A stretch of DNA of 64,000 nt, from contig PDTC01000009.1 of the NCBI GenBank assembly GCA_002748735.1, forward strand, positions 49,331 through 113,330, written 5' to 3'. The notes under the pieces were generated by a model. It was not told the DNA's origin, made no database searches, and saw nothing but the letters and a program-made list of their open reading frames with translations. Positions 61,092 through 64,000 of the stretch are shown here, piece by piece. The number at the start of each line of letters is the position of its first letter. The first letter of the stretch is position 1. Source of the DNA: Desulfobulbus propionicus (GTDB lineage Bacteria > Desulfobacterota > Desulfobulbia > Desulfobulbales > Desulfobulbaceae). A program made the translations under genes and the position numbers.

Positions 61092-62276
61092 TCAACTGCG
61101 GTAGTCTGCGTTGATCTTGACGTAATCACAGGTAAGGTCGCAGGTAAAGACCTCGGCTTCAGCCATGCCTTCGTGGAGATCCACTGTGACGGTGAACTGG
61201 TCACGATGCATGACTTCCTGGGCCTGCTGTTCCGCCTCAATACCCACGGTTATCCCCTTATGTACAAGGAAGACGTCATCAAAGGCAATGGAGACAAGCT
61301 CGGGATTGAACACACAGTCTGATCGACCCAGCGCGGCGAGGATACGGCCCCAGTTTGGATCTTCGCCGAAAAATGCCGTCTTGACCAGGGCGGAGTTGGC
61401 GATCGTCTGCGCCGCATTCATAGCCCCTTCTATCTCTCTAGCGCCCACAACCCGAACAGTCACCAACTTGGTCGCTCCTTCCCCGTCGGCCACTATCTGC
61501 AGGGCAAGATCTTTGAGAACCCCTTGCAGCGCCTCTGTAAAACATGCGGCAGCCTCCAGAGACTCCTCGTCAATCCAGTCGTTGTCAGCAGCGCCATTGG
61601 CCAATATCAGTACCATGTCATTGGTCGAGGTGTCACCATCGACGGTGATTCGGTTAAAACTGTGATTTACCCCGGTACGCAGGGCATTGTTCAGCACCGG
61701 AAAGACAATCTGCGCATCGGTGACCACGAAACAGAGCATGGTCGCCATATCGGGCATGATCATCCCCGAGCCCTTGGCTACCCCAAGAATGGAAACACAG
61801 ACTCCATTGATATCCACCTGGGCCATGGCAGTCTTCTGCCTGGTATCGGTAGTCATAATCGCCTGGGCAAAATCGTCAAATCCATCCGGCGACAGGGCCC
61901 CCACCAATTCCTTCATGGACCGGGCAAAAGGCTCGCTGGGCATGGGCAACCCTATCACACCAGTGGAGGCCACCTGTACCTGCTCCTCATCAATCTCCAG
62001 GGCTTCGGCAGCCAAAGCACTTGTGGCCACGGCAATGTCCATACCCTGTTCTCCTGTACAGGCGTTGGCATTGCCGGAGTTCACCAGCACCGCCTGAACT
62101 CGCCCCCCCCGTAAGCGCTCCATGCTCAGGAGTACTGGAGCAGCTTTGACCCTGTTGGTCGTAAACACACCAGCCGCCACCGCCGGCACCTCGGAAAAGA
62201 TAAGCCCCAGATCCAACCTATCTTTATATTTGATACCCGCCTGGACAGCCGCAGCAGAAAAACCACGTACCCGCAT
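61092..62276 (-). CDS. argJ: Bifunctional glutamate N-acetyltransferase/amino-acid acetyltransferase
   Basis: A 394-residue enzyme that transfers acetyl between acetylornithine and glutamate (arginine biosynthesis) and may use acetyl-CoA. The start at ATG 62276 is chosen because GGAGG lies eight bases upstream and the residues MRVRGFSAAAVQAGIK then match the family; the frame runs on to 62405. The self-cleavage Thr lies in the MTTDTRQKTA stretch, and the conserved STGVIGLPMP, NACTGEQGMD and FGEDPNWGRILAA are present. First gene of an operon that includes CHAD, ParA, SixA and ClC. Confidence 0.95.
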   Translation of the reverse strand: MRVRGFSAAAVQAGIKYKDRLDLGLIFSEVPAVAAGVFTTNRVKAAPVLLSMERLRGGRVQAVLVNSGNANACTGEQGMDIAVATSALAAEALEIDEEQVQVASTGVIGLPMPSEPFARSMKELVGALSPDGFDDFAQAIMTTDTRQKTAMAQVDINGVCVSILGVAKGSGMIMPDMATMLCFVVTDAQIVFPVLNNALRTGVNHSFNRITVDGDTSTNDMVLILANGAADNDWIDEESLEAAACFTEALQGVLKDLALQIVADGEGATKLVTVRVVGAREIEGAMNAAQTIANSALVKTAFFGEDPNWGRILAALGRSDCVFNPELVSIAFDDVFLVHKGITVGIEAEQQAQEVMHRDQFTVTVDLHEGMAEAEVFTCDLTCDYVKINADYRS

Positions 62277-62462
62277 GACAATATCCTCCCGTGGCAACAG
62301 ATTATCTATCGCCATACTGTAACAGATCAGACGGAAAAGAAAAACAGGTGTGCAGGAAAAGCCGGGCAATTTCAGCATAACCGGAGTATGAAGAAAAGAT
62401 AGCAAATTGAATTTGCTTAAAAAAACACCTCTCTTTTCCGTACATTCCGATCATCCTGCCTT

Positions 62463-63923
62463 ATGGATCGAGTCTACTGGTCCTATACGACCGCCGTTGT
62501 CGTCGCCGATCTGGCCATTCGTGTCGGCCTGTCGCTGAGGATTATCATGCGTAAGCGGGCAGCATCGGTAAGCCTTGCCTGGCTGGTGGTTATCCTGCTG
62601 CTTCCCTTCGCTGGCGCCATCATCTATTTATTGCTTGGAGAAAAACGTCTCGGCGAACGGCGCGGGAGAAAGTTTGTCGAGGATCTTCCCGTTATCACCG
62701 CGTGGCTCAAGGAGCTTCGACAACGCACAGAGGTAAACTGGGAGCACGTCAATCCGGAGTGTCTCCCCATTGCCCGGCAGATTGACGCCACCATCACCGC
62801 GCCCGCCATGCCGGATAACAGCCTGGAACTCATCGAGACGCCCGACGCTTTTTTCCGTTCACTGGTAAGAGATATTGACCAGGCGACATCAAGCTGCTAC
62901 CTCGAATTTTACATCTGGAATCAGGGAGGCGCAGCGGACGAAGTGCTCCAGGCCCTTATACGGGCCTGCCGCCGTGGCGTTACGTGCCGCGTTTTACTGG
63001 ATTCCATCGGTTCCAGGCAGTTTCTGCACTCATCCATGACCAGACTCATGCGCCAAAGCGGCATAGAACTGGTGGAAGCTCTCCCTGCAGGCATCTTTCG
63101 TGCTTTATTCGTTCGCCTGGATCTGCGTAACCACCGCAAGGTTATCACCATTGACGGCCGCATCGCCTATACCGGCAGTCAGAATCTGGTAGACCCCAAA
63201 TATTTCAGACAGGATGAAGGTGTCGGCGAATGGGTGGACACCATGGTCCGGCTGCGAGGACCGGCCGTGGAAGCACTCACCGCCAGTTTTATCTATGACT
63301 GGGCACAGGAGACGGACGGCAACCTGAAACAACTGCTGGCCACATCGGACATCCACCCAGTGGAGCCAGTCGGCAATGCCCGGGTACAGATTGCACCTTC
63401 CGGTCCGGGATATGGCGAAGATGTCATTCATAACCTGCTCCTCACCACGATCTATGCGGCGCGGCACGAGCTGATACTGACAACCCCTTACTTTGTCCCG
63501 GATAAAGCCATGCTGGCGGCCCTCTCCTCAGCAGCGCAACGCGGTGTCGATGTCATCATCATTCTCCCTGAAAAAAATGATTCGAAACTGGTTCACTACG
63601 CCAGTCGTGCCCGCTTCGAAGCACTTACTGCTGCAGGAGTGAAAATCATGGCTTATCATGGCGGCCTTTTGCATGCCAAAACCATCACCGTTGACAGCGA
63701 CTTCTGTACCTTCGGTTCACTGAATCTCGATATGCGCAGCTTCTGGATCAATTTTGAGATGACGTTATTTATCTACGAAAAAGAATTCACCTGCTGGGTC
63801 CGGGAAATGCAGACGGGATACCTGAAAAATTGTCGACAGATCCGCCGGGATGCCACGCAAAAACAACCCTTCTGGGAACGACTCAAGGAAAACACGGCGC
63901 TGCTGGTAGCGCCACTCCTCTAG
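62463..63923 (+). CDS. cls: Cardiolipin synthase
   Basis: A 486-residue membrane phospholipase-D family enzyme that makes cardiolipin from phosphatidylglycerol. Two N-terminal membrane helices (about residues 5-28 and 38-58) precede two HKD motifs: NHRKVITIDGRIAYTGSQN and HAKTITVDSDFCTFGSLN. Length matches bacterial Cls. The start ATG 62463 is the first in frame. Divergent from argJ. Confidence 0.95.
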   Translation: MDRVYWSYTTAVVVADLAIRVGLSLRIIMRKRAASVSLAWLVVILLLPFAGAIIYLLLGEKRLGERRGRKFVEDLPVITAWLKELRQRTEVNWEHVNPECLPIARQIDATITAPAMPDNSLELIETPDAFFRSLVRDIDQATSSCYLEFYIWNQGGAADEVLQALIRACRRGVTCRVLLDSIGSRQFLHSSMTRLMRQSGIELVEALPAGIFRALFVRLDLRNHRKVITIDGRIAYTGSQNLVDPKYFRQDEGVGEWVDTMVRLRGPAVEALTASFIYDWAQETDGNLKQLLATSDIHPVEPVGNARVQIAPSGPGYGEDVIHNLLLTTIYAARHELILTTPYFVPDKAMLAALSSAAQRGVDVIIILPEKNDSKLVHYASRARFEALTAAGVKIMAYHGGLLHAKTITVDSDFCTFGSLNLDMRSFWINFEMTLFIYEKEFTCWVREMQTGYLKNCRQIRRDATQKQPFWERLKENTALLVAPLL

Positions 63924-64000
63924 CCGGAAAAAAAACGGCTACGCATCCTGTTTATCAGCGATATTCACGGCAACTTTCTGGCACCCAACAGCGTGAAATA
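63924..64000 (+). CDS. Possible start of a metallophosphoesterase gene (partial)
   Basis: The frame directly after the cls stop reads KKRLRILFISDIHGNF, the first strand and metal-binding motif (DIHGN) of YfcE-type phosphodiesterases. It runs off the window. No ATG, GTG or TTG lies between the cls stop and this strand, so the start is unclear or the gene is broken. Confidence 0.3.

Noticed and set aside
1-64000. CRISPR arrays, rRNA and tRNA genes
   Set aside because: No regularly spaced direct repeats and no conserved rRNA or tRNA segments were seen on either strand.

Overview
The window reads as a chromosomal segment of a Desulfobacterota (deltaproteobacterial) bacterium, most likely of the Desulfobulbales. 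This is inferred from gene content: an eight-haem tetrathionate-reductase-family cytochrome, a small dual-CXXC protein of the kind that is often a selenoprotein in this group, sigma-54 driven flagellar genes of deltaproteobacterial order, FlhF/FlhG and an MglA/MglB pair. There is no rRNA, tRNA or CRISPR array that I can see. Several long stretches lack intact genes, and in the flagellar locus these hold recognisable gene wreckage.

Layout. 1-4 kb: tail of a LarE-like gene, HU, a secreted trypsin-like protease with a nidogen-like domain, then structured non-coding DNA. 4-14.6 kb: phosphofructokinase, an MFS carrier, a periplasmic molybdopterin-fold protein coupled to a hybrid histidine kinase, a TetR regulator, and a three-gene operon (binding-protein-like, UreG/HypB-like GTPase, ABC ATPase) with no permease and no signal peptide. 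14.6-23.6 kb: glmS, pyrE with a tiny CXXC protein and a PilZ protein, hflX-asnS, an octahaem cytochrome and a nuclease. 23.7-27.8 kb: a cNMP-binding protein next to a FlrA-like sigma-54 activator, and a CheA-like kinase plus receiver that have both lost their phosphorylation residues.

28-45 kb is the most unusual part. A canonical flagellar cluster keeps intact fliF, fliG, motE, motA, motB, fliL, fliM, fliN, flhF, flhG and a YcgR-like PilZ gene. Every rod, hook and export gene expected between them is missing or present only as a relic: a flgC-fliE deletion fusion before fliF, a possible flgE tail before motA, and broken flhB and flhA between fliN and flhF. The retained proteins keep their working residues (FliG torque helix, MotB Asp, FlhG DQAxxLR). 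Three sigma-54 promoters remain. Directly downstream lies mglB-mglA-(acidic 899-residue protein). I infer a rotor-stator machine kept without a filament or export gate, perhaps used for gliding or another surface function. Gliding in filamentous Desulfobulbaceae would fit but is speculative.

47.9-64 kb: an overlapping operon of M20 amidohydrolase, YbdK-like ligase, gamma-glutamyltransferase and two peptide-ABC permeases; a 21-repeat secreted MORN protein; a tight operon argJ-CHAD-ParA-SixA-ClC that may concern polyphosphate; and a cardiolipin synthase.
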